Origin: Clostridium rhizosphaerae
Lineage (GTDB): Bacteria > Bacillota > Clostridia > Clostridiales > Clostridiaceae
Assembly (NCBI RefSeq): GCF_016765585.1
Contig: NZ_JAESWC010000004.1
Coordinates: forward strand, 124,001 to 188,000
DNA: 64,000 nucleotides
Reading direction: 5' to 3'
The notes beneath the pieces were generated by a model that was not told the DNA's origin, ran no database searches, and worked only from the letters and a program-made list of their open reading frames with translations. The position numbers and the translations under genes were made by a program. Below are positions 37,049-46,884 of this stretch, in pieces. The first letter of the stretch is position 1. Each line of letters starts with the position of its first letter.

Positions 37049-38582
37049 TAAAAGGAAAATTAAATTACTAATTAAATATTTTGTAAAGCAGAGCCTTTTA
37101 ATACTTAAATTAGCTATAACTGAAATTAGACGGCCTATTAAAAGCGCATATGACAGCTTTATTGAAAAATTGAGGTTTTCTATAGCCTTTAAAATCAATA
37201 TAGCCTTTGTTTCTATGATTATAGGCTTTTTCTTTTTTCTAAGCTTAGCCATAGCAGCAGGTTTTGGATTTTATCTAGGGTACAGTGCTAAGGTTGATAT
37301 GGAGAAGGACGTTTCTCTTATTACTTCATATTCAAACGGGAATATTGAATCTATTTATGAGTCAATTGATAAAATTTCAAAATTGAAAAATAGGCAGATT
37401 TCAATATTTGATTATAGTGAAAAGCTTGTGTTTACCTCGGAAGAAGAAAAGAATAAGGTACATTATTATGTAAAAGATAAGTCTGCACAAGATAGTCAAG
37501 ATAGTTATGTGCTTATTTTAGGAAGCGATATCTCCTTTCACTTCCCCACTAATGCTACAAATACATCCACCAGATTTTTTATGGTGCTAAATGAAAATAT
37601 TACTGTAGAAAATAAGGATTATAAAATACAAGTAGTTAATAAATTAGGTAATGAATTTATGTACATGGGCATCTTATTTAGCGCTCTTTCAATTATTTGT
37701 GTAATAACAATTATAAATACATTAATAACAGGCTGGAAGGCTAGCAAAAAGATACTAAAACCAGTAGGAAAGATGACTGAGACTGTACAAAACATTACTA
37801 TTAACGCACTTGATACCCGTCTTGATATTGGCGGCTCTCAGGATGAGCTTAAGGATTTGGCCCATACCTTTAATGATATGCTGGATAGGCTGCAGGAGTC
37901 TTATGAGAAGCAAAATCAGTTTGTTTCAGATGCGTCTCACGAACTTAGAACTCCTATAGCTGTTATTCAAGGTTATGCAAACCTTTTGGATAGATGGGGT
38001 AAAAATGATAAGGAAGTGCTGGAAGAATCAATTACAGCTATAAAGTCTGAATCAGAAAATATGAAAGCTCTAGTAGAGCAGCTGTTGTTTTTAGCCAGAA
38101 GTGATAAGAACACTCAAAAGGTTGAAAAAACTGACTTCTATATAGATGAACTCATAGAGGAAATAGTAAAAGAAACAAGGCTTATTGATATAAAACATCA
38201 AATAATGTGTGAAAGAAATGAAAGGACTAAGTTTAATGCAGATAAAAATCTAATTAAAGAAGCCTTAAGGATATTTATAGATAACAGTATAAAATATACT
38301 CCTGAGAATGGTTTTATAAAAGTAAGCTCCTTTGCAACTCCAGAAGGTGTAAGTATATCCGTGCAGGACAGCGGCAATGGAATATCCAAGGAAGATTTAC
38401 CTCATATATTTGATAGATTTTATAGAGCCGATAAGTCAAGAACAAAGCAAAGCGGCGGAACTGGCCTTGGCCTTGCCATAGCTAAGTGGATTGTGATGAA
38501 GCATAAGGGAACTATAGAAGTGGAAAGTCAATTAGGAGTAGGAACTAAAATAAATATAAAATTACCTAAAGAAGATTCATAG
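37041..38582 (+). CDS. Membrane sensor histidine kinase
   Basis: This 513-residue kinase pairs with the preceding regulator. It has two membrane helices (about 55-77 and 210-232) around an extracellular sensor of about 130 residues, a HAMP linker, the phosphorylated histidine motif DASHELRTPIAVIQGYANLL and ATP-binding motifs (DNSIKYTP, GNGISKEDLPHIFDRFYR, SGGTGLGLAI). The signal sensed is unknown. Its final codons are part of the terminator stem. Confidence 0.93.
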   Translation: MNNKRKIKLLIKYFVKQSLLILKLAITEIRRPIKSAYDSFIEKLRFSIAFKINIAFVSMIIGFFFFLSLAIAAGFGFYLGYSAKVDMEKDVSLITSYSNGNIESIYESIDKISKLKNRQISIFDYSEKLVFTSEEEKNKVHYYVKDKSAQDSQDSYVLILGSDISFHFPTNATNTSTRFFMVLNENITVENKDYKIQVVNKLGNEFMYMGILFSALSIICVITIINTLITGWKASKKILKPVGKMTETVQNITINALDTRLDIGGSQDELKDLAHTFNDMLDRLQESYEKQNQFVSDASHELRTPIAVIQGYANLLDRWGKNDKEVLEESITAIKSESENMKALVEQLLFLARSDKNTQKVEKTDFYIDELIEEIVKETRLIDIKHQIMCERNERTKFNADKNLIKEALRIFIDNSIKYTPENGFIKVSSFATPEGVSISVQDSGNGISKEDLPHIFDRFYRADKSRTKQSGGTGLGLAIAKWIVMKHKGTIEVESQLGVGTKINIKLPKEDS

Positions 38583-38618
38583 ATTTGTACTAAGTCAAAT
38601 CTATGAATCTTCTTTTTT
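38571..38618 (+). terminator. Terminator overlapping the histidine kinase stop codon
   Basis: GAAGATTCATAGATTTG and CAAATCTATGAATCTTC form a perfect 17-bp stem with an 8-nt loop, followed by TTTTTT. The final codons and the TAG stop (38580-38582) are in the left arm. Confidence 0.92.
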
Positions 38619-38683
38619 CTACATCTCCCTGTCAGGCATATACTCCACATCCACATTCTTTTTATAAAGTCATTCTACATTAA

Positions 38684-39233
38684 TCACAGCCGCTCTCTTT
38701 TACAAAGAAATGAATCTCTCGCTAAAAAGCTCGTAGGCTTATTATAGCACTTGCAGTAACATAGTTTATTAAGCTGTCTTTTAAAAGATGGCAGAGCTAG
38801 TACTTCATGACTTACATTATGATCCTTGCAAAACTTTGCAAACCTATCGTAGAAAACATTATAGTTAAGCCTCAAAACAAAATCTCCATCAATATCCATA
38901 GTAGAATCATAATCATAACCTCTCTCAAGAAGTCTGTTTACTGCCATACGATTCATAGTTTCTAAGGACTCTTCTATAATACCTTGCTGTTGTGTCCATA
39001 ATCTAATAAATCAGAAAAAGCAATTTGTCTTATACTTTTTAAAACTTCATTAATATTCACACCAGAGGCTTCATTAAAATCAACCTGAAACTTATCAAAT
39101 ACTTCCTTTAAAAGCGCAATACCCAGCATGCAATTTGTAACAGAATTTGTAACAGAATTTCTAACTCTCTCATTAGCAAAATCCTTTCCAGAAAGCTTTT
39201 CATAAATACTTTCATGCAGAGAGTCATATTTTT
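38684..39233 (-). pseudogene. Frameshifted C-terminal fragment of an unidentified protein
   Basis: Two minus-strand frames join into one protein if a frameshift near 38987 is allowed: an upstream part with KLSGKDFANERVRNSVTN and SDLLDYG, then TQQQGIIEESLETMNRMAV and FVLRLNYNVFYDRFAKFCKDHN. The C-terminal style recalls phage or plasmid replication proteins, but I cannot name it. The upstream part runs directly into the IS remnant, so the gene was probably truncated by that insertion. Confidence 0.55.
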
Positions 39234-39240
39234 TATGCAG

Positions 39241-40879
39241 AGAAAATGGAAAGTTACATTTGAGGAGAAATTATCGGCTGTTAAAAATTATATAGAAGGA
39301 AGTAAAAGTTAAGGACTGCTAGCAAAGGAACATAGAGTTACAAAAATTTCAGTGAAACTATGGATTCCTTTGTACAATTCAATGGGGGAAGTTGGGCTCA
39401 TTACTTCAAACAAAAATGTTAGTTACTCCGAGGAAGTGAGATACGCAGCTGTACAGAAATATCTTCAAGGTACTGCTTCAAAGTTAGATATATGCAAAAA
39501 AATATAAGATACGTTCAATTGCTCAACTGTCTAACTGGATTTTGAAGTATAATAGTCATGGAAAGTTAAAACCTTCGGGGTCAGTAGAAAAAGCAATCAT
39601 GACTAAAGGTCACATTACCACATTTGAAGAACGTATTGAAATAGTTAAATACTGTATTGAGAGCGATAGAAACTATAATGAAATAGCTGAAAAATATAAG
39701 GTTTCTTATCAGCAAGTTCGAAGCTGGACTGTGAAATATACTGAATTTGGCATAGATGCCCTATTAGACCGCGGGGAAAACGAAAAGCCAAAGGCCAGCT
39801 TACAGAGCTAGAAAGATTAAAGGCTCAGAACAAACTTTTAGAAGCAAGAAATGAGAGATTGGAAATGAAGAATGAATTGCTAAAAAAACTCGAAGAGATA
39901 TAAAGGAGGCGGTTTTAAGTCTAGTTAAACAGGAAGTGTATATATTACTATAAAGATGATTTCATAGCAAAAATACTATCCTATTTCAGTTTTGTGGGAG
40001 ATCGCTGAAATTAGCAGATCATCTTACTATAAGTGGCTTCATAGAGAAAAAAACAAAATGAACTTCAAAACAAAAATCTTCTTTCTCTTATTAAAGAAGA
40101 TTACGAGGAAAGAGACGGTATATTAGGTTATAGGCAGATAACAATAAAGCTTCGCCGTGAACATAATCTTAAGATAAACTATAAACGATTTTATCGTCTG
40201 ATGAAGATAGTCGGCCTAAAATCTGTGTCCAGAAAAAAGAACTATAACTCTATAAAGTCAACTCCTGAAGTTATAGCAGAAAATATACTAAATCAAGACT
40301 TTAAGGCGCAACATACCTGTGAGAAATGGCTTACGGATGTAACAGAATTTAAGTACGGCAACGAAAAAAAGGCATACTTAAGTGCAATTCTTAATTTTGG
40401 GGATAGGAGCATAGTATCTTAAGTCATCGGACATTCAAATAACAATGCTCTTGTGTTTGAGACTATTGACTTAGCACTTTCTGATCATTCAAATGCAAAA
40501 CCTATCTTTCACAGCCACCGTGGGTTTCAGTATAAAAGTAACGTATTTAAGTCGAAGCTTGATAAGGCTATAATGATACAAAGTATAGCGAAGGTAGCCT
40601 GATGCATGATAACGGTCCTATGAAAGGATTTTAGGGCTTCTGAAATTCGAGATGTACTATCTGTATAAGTTTGATGACTACGAGGTTCTGAAGAATGCTG
40701 TTGAGGAATATATATACTATTACAATACCAAAAACGTTTGTGCTGTATGACTCCGCTGGGATACCGAAGCTACCTTTCCGGTATTTCCGCATAAAGAAAG
40801 TACCAACCTTTTTGATTGGTACTTTAACAAGAATTTTTATTTCTTTCACTGTCTACTTGACATGGGGCAGTTCAATGTG
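39241..40879 (+). mobile_element. Decayed IS3-family insertion sequence
   Basis: Fragments of both transposase genes are readable in several frames. An orfA-like helix-turn-helix region includes VTFEEKLSAVKNYIEG, an in-frame stop, then TTFEERIEIVKYCIE and VSYQQVRSWTVKY, ending in a frameshift near 39770. An orfB part includes GILGYRQITIKLRREHN, the integrase motif WLTDVTEF and later HSHRGFQY. The second catalytic aspartate, normally HSDRGFQY, is His here, and many stops follow. It cannot encode an active transposase. The ends are not well defined. Confidence 0.82.
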
Positions 40880-40911
40880 AGCACTCTTATTTTTATAAGT
40901 TTCATATTTTC

Positions 40912-42669
40912 TTATATTACTCCAACTTTTCCGCTGTAAACAATTCCTCTTCTAATATCCATAGTTATAAATGCACCTGTTTTTACTGTTCCAGTAACGC
41001 CTTGTGCACTTAAAATCATTGGTATTTCTTTTAAAGCGCATTGTATAGCAACATCTGCATCAATAGCATCTGCTTCTGCAATTATACCTGTAACTTTGTC
41101 TAGGATACCCATATATTCTGCAGTTATTGTTTTAGCAACCAATATATTTCCTTCGTCTAAATTCTTTAAAGCTTCACTATAGCTTTCTACTACAACAGCT
41201 GTTCCGAAAGCTGGTCCTGTTCCTTTTGATTTTCCCTGAGCGAGTATGTCTCCAACAACGTGTACCTTCATCATATTTGTTGTTCCTGCATAGTCAACAG
41301 GAATACCTGCTGCGATAACAAGTAAATCTCCTCTTCTTACGTAACCAGCTTCTGTTGCTATTTCAGCAGATCTGTCAATAACCTCGTCAGTGTTGCTCAT
41401 CTTAGGAGCAAGTAATGGAAACACCCCCCAATTCAATGCCAGACGTCTTGCCACCGTGTCATATGGAGTTACTGCGATTATAGGACATTCTGGTCTGTAA
41501 GCCGAAACCATTCTTGCAGTATGTCCTGTTTGAGTTACAGTTATTATTGCTGCTGCCTCTAAGTCCATAGCTGTATTACAAGTTGCAAGGCTAATTGCAT
41601 GAGGTACGTTAGGTATGCGGTTTCTTCTTCTCTTCTTAAGCTTTTCTTCGTAGTTAAGAGCCTTTTCTGCTCTTTCAGCTATCTTAGACATTGTATCAAC
41701 TGTTTCTACCGGATATTTTCCATTTGCAGTTTCTCCGCTTAGCATTATTGCATCTGTACCATCAAATATGGCATTTGCAACGTCTGAAGCTTCTGCTCTT
41801 GTTGGTCTTGGATTTTTAATCATGGAGTCAAGCATTTGAGTTGCAGTTATAACTGGCTTTCCAGCTTCATTGCATTTTTCTATAATCATCTTCTGAACTA
41901 CAGGAACCTCTTCTGTAGGTATTTCAACTCCAAGGTCTCCCCTTGCTACCATTATTCCGTCTGAGAATTTAATTATTTCATCTATGTTATCTACACCTTC
42001 ATGGTTTTCAATCTTAGAGAAGATAAGAATATCTTCGCCGCCGTTCTCTTGAAGGAATTTTCTAATATGAAGTACGTCTGCTGCTTTTCTTATAAAGGAA
42101 GCCGCAACCATATCTACACCCATTTCTATTCCAAACTTTAAGTCATCGATATCTTTTTCAGTTACTGCTGGAAGAGTAGTTACAACCCCTGGAACGTTTA
42201 CGTTTTTATTGTTTCCAAGGCTTCCGCTGTTTCTTACTCTGCAGTAAATTTTGTTTCCTTCAACAGATTTAACTTCAAGTCCTACAAGACCATCTGCTAT
42301 AAGAATTAAATCTCCTAGTTTAACATCCTTGTAAAGGTCTTTATAGCTTACTGAGCAGGTTGTATTGTTTCCAAGTACCTCTTCTCCGCAAACTACAGTA
42401 AAATCTGTTCCTTCCTTAAGCTCTACGCTTCCGCCTTCAAACTTCCCTGTTCTTATTTCTGGTCCTTTTGTATCTAAAATTATGGCAATAGACTTATTGT
42501 ATTTTTCTCTTAAGCTTTTTACCATGTTCATTCTTCTTCCATGTTCCTCATGATCCCCATGGGAAAAGTTGTGCCTTGAAGCATTCATACCTGCTTCTAT
42601 AAGTTTTGAAAGCACCTCTTCACTTTCACTTGAAGGTCCTACTGTGCAGATTATTTTTGTCTTTCTCAT
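40912..42669 (-). CDS. pyk: Pyruvate kinase with C-terminal PEP-utilizer-like domain
   Basis: This enzyme makes pyruvate and ATP from phosphoenolpyruvate in the last step of glycolysis. The protein of about 585 residues starts MRKTKIICTVGPSS and has the active-site segment ILIFSKIENHEGVDN and MVARGDLGVEIP. A C-terminal extension (GPAFGTAVVVES ... IPMILSAQGVTGTVKTGAFITMD) resembles the PEP-utilizing mobile domain seen in many Gram-positive pyruvate kinases. ATG 42669 is preferred over 42690, which lies within repeat DNA. It follows pfkA, with a hairpin repeat between. Confidence 0.95.
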   Translation of the reverse strand: MRKTKIICTVGPSSESEEVLSKLIEAGMNASRHNFSHGDHEEHGRRMNMVKSLREKYNKSIAIILDTKGPEIRTGKFEGGSVELKEGTDFTVVCGEEVLGNNTTCSVSYKDLYKDVKLGDLILIADGLVGLEVKSVEGNKIYCRVRNSGSLGNNKNVNVPGVVTTLPAVTEKDIDDLKFGIEMGVDMVAASFIRKAADVLHIRKFLQENGGEDILIFSKIENHEGVDNIDEIIKFSDGIMVARGDLGVEIPTEEVPVVQKMIIEKCNEAGKPVITATQMLDSMIKNPRPTRAEASDVANAIFDGTDAIMLSGETANGKYPVETVDTMSKIAERAEKALNYEEKLKKRRRNRIPNVPHAISLATCNTAMDLEAAAIITVTQTGHTARMVSAYRPECPIIAVTPYDTVARRLALNWGVFPLLAPKMSNTDEVIDRSAEIATEAGYVRRGDLLVIAAGIPVDYAGTTNMMKVHVVGDILAQGKSKGTGPAFGTAVVVESYSEALKNLDEGNILVAKTITAEYMGILDKVTGIIAEADAIDADVAIQCALKEIPMILSAQGVTGTVKTGAFITMDIRRGIVYSGKVGVI

Positions 42670-42689
42670 ATGTAATATAACTCCCTTCA

Positions 42690-42765
42690 TTAATTAATAA
42701 TTAACAATTAATAATTAATAATTGTTTTTTGGGGTGGTTCGTTTTTCCAAAAGGAAAAACATTTC
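42690..42765. repeat. AATTAATAATTAAC-type AT repeat with hairpin
   Basis: An ATTAATAATTAACAATTAAT tract upstream of pyk is followed by TTTTTCC/GGAAAAA (a short hairpin, 42750-42769). It belongs to the AT-rich repeat group described elsewhere in the window. Confidence 0.5.
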
Positions 42766-42843
42766 TTGGTGTGCGGTTTGTTATGTATTTAGTTATCTTG
42801 GTATGTATAGTTTATCATATTTTATAAAACTTAATTATCATTT

Positions 42844-42984
42844 TTAGGGTTAATTACTAAACTAGCGAACATATATAAAATATGGAAGATGAAGCATATA
42901 GCTAACCTAGAACTTCTTTGTGCAGCTATCAGCTCATTGTACATATTTTATATATGTTCGCAATGATTAGCAACTAAACCCTAA
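42844..42984. repeat. 141-bp hairpin element between pfkA and pyk
   Basis: The ends TTAGGGTTA and CTAAACCCTAA are inverted, and the inner arms GCGAACATATATAAAATATG and CATATTTTATATATGTTCGC pair almost fully. It lies within the likely pfkA-pyk transcription unit. The CATATATAAAATATG core is shared with the element at 51248. Confidence 0.75.
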
Positions 42985-43003
42985 CATAAACTAACCTTTA
43001 ATT

Positions 43004-43963
43004 TTAATAAGATAATGATTTTGCTATTTCATAAAGCTTTTCGTCAAACTTTCTTGGTATTGCCAAAGCTTCATTTGTATCTAAATCTATTATGTCTCCG
43101 CCTTTAATTCCTATTACTCTTCCTGTTTTTTCTTCCATTAAAAGTTCTACAGCTCTTGCTCCCATTCTTGAAGCTAAAATTCTGTCAAAGGCAGATGGAC
43201 TTCCTCCTCTTTGAATATGTCCAAGTATTGTAGCTCTTGTTTCAATTCCTGTTATGTCCTCAATCTTTAAAGCAAGTTCATTTGCTCCTCCGACACCTTC
43301 TGCTACTATTATAAGGTTGTGAAGCTTGCCTTTTTGTTTTCCATCTAATATAGTTTTACAAACTTCATCTAAACTATAATCTTTCTCAGGAACTATTACG
43401 CTCTCTGCTCCGCCGGCAAGTCCTGAAAATAAAGCTATATCGCCGCAGTTTCTTCCCATAACTTCAACAATGCTTATTCTTTCATGTGAAGTTGAGGTAT
43501 CTCTTAATTTGTTAATTGCATCTAATACTGTATTTAAAGCTGTATCAAAACCAAGTGTATATTCAGTATATGCAAGGTCGTTGTCTATTGTCCCAGGTAT
43601 ACCTATAGTTTTAACTCCAAGCTCTGATAAAAGCTTAGCTCCTGTAAAGGAACCATCTCCACCTATAACAACTAGTCCATCTATTCCATAAACCTTAAGT
43701 ATTTGTGCAGCCTTTTGTCTTACTTCTAATTTTTTAAACTCAGGGCATCTTGCTGTCTTAAGAATTGTTCCGCCTCTATGAATAATATCGGATACGCTGT
43801 GTCTGTCCATTTCAAATATTTCTCCATTGATAAGCCCGCTGTATCCTCTATGAATTCCCATTACCTTTAAACCTTTATCAAGTCCTGCTCTAACAACTGC
43901 TCTAATGGCAGCGTTCATTCCTGGTGCGTCTCCTCCGCTAGTTAGTACTGCAATTGTCTTCAT
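43004..43963 (-). CDS. pfkA: ATP-dependent 6-phosphofructokinase
   Basis: This 319-residue enzyme commits fructose-6-phosphate to glycolysis. Clear motifs are the N-terminal ATP loop [23 protein letters not shown], the catalytic PGTIDND, and [12 protein letters not shown], where substrate binds. It is normal in length. It lies upstream of pyk with a repeat element between, as is usual in clostridia. A GGAGG site precedes its start codon. Confidence 0.96.
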   Translation of the reverse strand: MKTIAVLTSGGDAPGMNAAIRAVVRAGLDKGLKVMGIHRGYSGLINGEIFEMDRHSVSDIIHRGGTILKTARCPEFKKLEVRQKAAQILKVYGIDGLVVIGGDGSFTGAKLLSELGVKTIGIPGTIDNDLAYTEYTLGFDTALNTVLDAINKLRDTSTSHERISIVEVMGRNCGDIALFSGLAGGAESVIVPEKDYSLDEVCKTILDGKQKGKLHNLIIVAEGVGGANELALKIEDITGIETRATILGHIQRGGSPSAFDRILASRMGARAVELLMEEKTGRVIGIKGGDIIDLDTNEALAIPRKFDEKLYEIAKSLSY

Positions 43964-44011
43964 TTAGTATAGCCTCCTTATTCCCACAAAGTATACTGTA
44001 TAAAATTCAAC

Positions 44012-44036
44012 CATGTTGGACATTTTATGTCCCATG
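44012..44036. promoter_or_regulatory. Palindrome upstream of pfkA
   Basis: CATG-TT-GGACAT and ATGTCC-CATG flank a TTT centre about 50 bp before the pfkA start codon. The symmetry suggests an operator for a glycolytic regulator. No matching second site was found in the window. Confidence 0.4.
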
Positions 44037-44104
44037 TGTATTAAAAAAATCTAAAAATTGACCCACTTTAATTTTAGCTCAATAATATAAAGTTTGCAAG
44101 AAGC

Positions 44105-44215
44105 TAATGAAGAATTAATAATGAAAAATGAAGAATTTTGGAGAAAAATCCTGCGGATTTTCTACAATTGAAATTATAATTATTAATTCTTCATTCTTCA
44201 TTTTTTCATTATTAT
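44105..44215. repeat. TTCTTCATT-type repeat overlapping the dnaE stop codon
   Basis: GAAGAATTAATAATGAA on one side and TTAATTCTTCATTCTTCAT on the other flank a GAAAAATCCTGCGGATTTTC hairpin. The unit reaches the dnaE stop codon at 44212. The hairpin might serve as a weak terminator. Confidence 0.6.
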
Positions 44216-45423
44216 TGCACTTTCACGTTTTCTTCTCCAAACTGTCTCTTTAAATAATCTAAAAGTTCTTCATCAATCTTTACCCAATAGTCGCTTGGAA
44301 GTGAAAATTTTTGTCTTTCTTTTTTTGTGCACATATAAACCTGCTGCCCGCCTTTGTAGTCAAGCAGAGTGTTTTTTATTTTGTCGAAAGCTTCTTTTCT
44401 TAGCTTTTCTTCTTCAACTAAAATATATACCTTATCGTTATTAACTTTCATTAAAGGCTCTATAGTTTCGCAGAGTATTTTGGGCTGCTCTTCTTCTCTT
44501 ATGCTTACTCTTCCACTTATCAAAACAACACTGTCTTCCTCAATATTCTGCCTGTATTTTTGAAGAACCTTTGGAAAGATAATAACCTCAATACTTCCAT
44601 ACATATCTTCAAGTCTAATAAAAGCCATCATATCATTATTTCTTGTGATTTTTTTATTTACTTCTGCAATAAGCCCGCCTATTATGACCCTGTCTCCATC
44701 TTTTATTCCAGAGCCCTGCTCAATTATCCCTTCCTCCAAAACCTCAGTTGATATTATTTCTGTAATTCTTGTATTTGTTCTAAGATTTAGAGTTTCTTCA
44801 AATTCTTCAAGAGGGTGTCCAGACAGATAAAGCCCTGTCATTTCCTTTTCCATAGCCAAAAGGTATTTCTTCTCAAACTCTTTTATATTTGGATACTTAA
44901 CTTCAATATCCCCAAAGTCCTCTTTAAAGTCTGCAAAAAGACTCATCTGACCTTGAATATTTTTCTTTCTCTCATTGCTGACTCCATCTAATAGCTTTTC
45001 ATAGACCGCAAGCATTTGGGATCGAAACACCTTAAAGCAGTCAAAGGCTCCTGCCTTAATCAGGCTTTCTATTGCTCTTTTATTTACCTGGGAAATATCT
45101 ATCTTATCATAGAAGTCCGAAAAGTTTTCAAACTTTCCTTTTTCTTCTCTTGACTTTACTATGCTTTCAATTACATTTATTCCAACATTTTTAATTGCTG
45201 CCAGCCCAAAACGAATTTTTCCCTCTTTAACTGTAAACTTTGAAAAACTTTCGTTTATATCCGGCGGCAGAACCTTTATCTGTAGTTCATTTGCAAAACG
45301 TATATAGAAGGCTACCTTTTCACTTGTCCCCATAACGCTGTTTAGCATTGCTGCAATGAACTCTGTTGGGTAGTAGTGCATCAGATAGGCTGTCTGGAAA
45401 CCTACTACTGCATAGGCTGCTGC
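44212..45423 (-). CDS. dnaE: DNA polymerase III alpha subunit DnaE, exon 3
   Basis: This is the C-terminal part (404 codons with stop) of the replicative DNA polymerase. It continues directly from exon 2 as ...FNKSH-AAAYAVVGFQTAYL, a highly conserved DnaE segment. Landmarks are TEFIAAMLNSVMG, the (HhH)2 region with NKRAIESLIKAGAFD, and an OB-fold near the end (VIIGGLIAEVNKK ... SGRVSI). The plus-strand position 45423 is the first exon base after the intron's terminal G. A run of codons upstream (KARVVK) is intron sequence and not part of the protein. Confidence 0.92.
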   Translation of the reverse strand, partial: AAAYAVVGFQTAYLMHYYPTEFIAAMLNSVMGTSEKVAFYIRFANELQIKVLPPDINESFSKFTVKEGKIRFGLAAIKNVGINVIESIVKSREEKGKFENFSDFYDKIDISQVNKRAIESLIKAGAFDCFKVFRSQMLAVYEKLLDGVSNERKKNIQGQMSLFADFKEDFGDIEVKYPNIKEFEKKYLLAMEKEMTGLYLSGHPLEEFEETLNLRTNTRITEIISTEVLEEGIIEQGSGIKDGDRVIIGGLIAEVNKKITRNNDMMAFIRLEDMYGSIEVIIFPKVLQKYRQNIEEDSVVLISGRVSIREEEQPKILCETIEPLMKVNNDKVYILVEEEKLRKEAFDKIKNTLLDYKGGQQVYMCTKKERQKFSLPSDYWVKIDEELLDYLKRQFGEENVKVQ

Positions 45424-45810
45424 CTTTACCACTCTTGCTTTCACAAGCCTAATCTTATTAGTTGTGGTCTGGACTATACCATATACTAAATAAATAACTT
45501 AGTATCTTCTATTATAGTCTCTGAACGTCTTTCTGATATAATCTATCGTATTTTCTCATCATTTAGGTATTAGAAACGATAGTTATATTTAGAAATTTCG
45601 CTGCTGATTACCCATTTGTTTATTTATGAAAATAAACCAGTACTTAGAATCTCTTCATATACCATCTGCTTAATTTTTTCTAGCTTTTGCTAACCATCAC
45701 ATTTATTCTTCCAAATTATGTTGTGGTTTAAACAGCTTTAGGGGTTTCCAGCAATTTAAGAAGTTTTTAACCATACATCACTGTAAGGTGCCACACATAT
45801 TTTACATTTT
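45424..45810 (-). ncRNA. Group I intron 2 of dnaE (387 nt, no ORF)
   Basis: The 5' exon ends in U (AGCCAU) and the intron ends in G, as group I introns require. The internal guide GUGGC (45790-45794) pairs with GCCAU of the exon through a U-G wobble at the splice site, and UGU before it pairs with the 3' exon start GCA (P10). Core elements: P AAATTGCTGGAAAC (45744-45757), Q TAATCAGCAGCGAAAT (45595-45610), R ACGTTCAGAGACTAT (45514-45528), S GGTATAGTCC (45471-45480). It holds no homing endonuclease frame. Removing it restores the DnaE frame exactly. Confidence 0.9.
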
Positions 45811-46884
45811 ATGGCTCTTATTAAATGCATAACTTGCGAAGTCCATCATTTGGTCAAATATCTTATTTGCTATTTCTTCGCTTATACCATTTCTAATGCA
45901 GCCTGGTACTTCTATTTTTCCATTCTCGTCTACTATACCGTTTATGAAATTATATCGTTCTTCTTCCATGACCTTGTGTTTCTTTTTAGACATTGCACGT
46001 CTTACAAGGTCAGCACGTCCCATGGAATAGCCTGCTAGCTTTCTAACTATTTCCATAACCTGTTCCTGGTAAACCATAACGCCATAGGTTACATCAAGTA
46101 TAGATTCTAATGCAGGTGTTTCATAGTGCGTCTTTTCAGGATTTCTTTTTCCTTCGATGTATCTTGGTATCTCGGCCATAGGGCCTGGTCTGTAAAGACT
46201 TATACCTGCTATGATATCCTCAAGATTATCAGGCTTTAGTTCTTTCATAAAGGAGGTCATTCCTGGAGATTCCAGCTGAAATACTCCAACGGTTTTCCCT
46301 TCACCTATCATCCTGTAAACATCTTTATCTTCAAAGTTTATCTTATCTAAATCAATATCTATACCTCGGCTAATCTTAATCATTTCAACTGCATCTCTCA
46401 TTACAGTCAAGGTTCTTAAGCCGAGGAAGTCCATTTTGAGTAATCCAAGCTCCTCAAGTGTTCCCATAGTAAACTGTGTCACTATGTTGCCTTCATTTTT
46501 CTGCATTGGAACATAGCTTACCAACGGCTGTGATGCTATAACAACACCCGCCGCATGAGTTCCTGAGTGTCTTGGGAGTCCTTCCAAGGATCTTGCAACA
46601 TCAATAAGCTCCTGAACTCTCGTATCGTCATCATAGGCTGCCTTCAGTTCTGGGTTTATATCCAGCGCCTTATCTATTGTTATCCCAAGCATAGTAGGTA
46701 TCATTTTTGCAATCCTGTCTACCTCTGCATAAGAATAATTCATTGCTCTTCCTACATCTCTTATGCAGGCTCTAGCTGCCATTGTTCCAAAGGTTATTAT
46801 TTGTGATACATTGTTTACGCCGTATTTCTCTACAACGTAGTCAATTACTTCCTGTCTTCTTTCGTAGCAAAAGTCAGAATCAAT
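45811..46884 (-). CDS. dnaE: DNA polymerase III alpha subunit DnaE, exon 2
   Basis: This exon is exactly 358 codons. It begins with IDSDFCYERRQEVIDYV, whose first Asp is the second catalytic aspartate of the PDxD motif. It continues with the palm and finger domains (ITFGTMAARACIRDVGR, HAAGVVIAS, LKMDFLGLRTL, SLYRPGPM, YQEQVM, RRAMSKKKH) and ends with FASYAFNKSH. The third catalytic acidic residue is in KMDFLGL. It lies between two group I introns. The Met at 46782 is only an internal codon. Confidence 0.93.
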
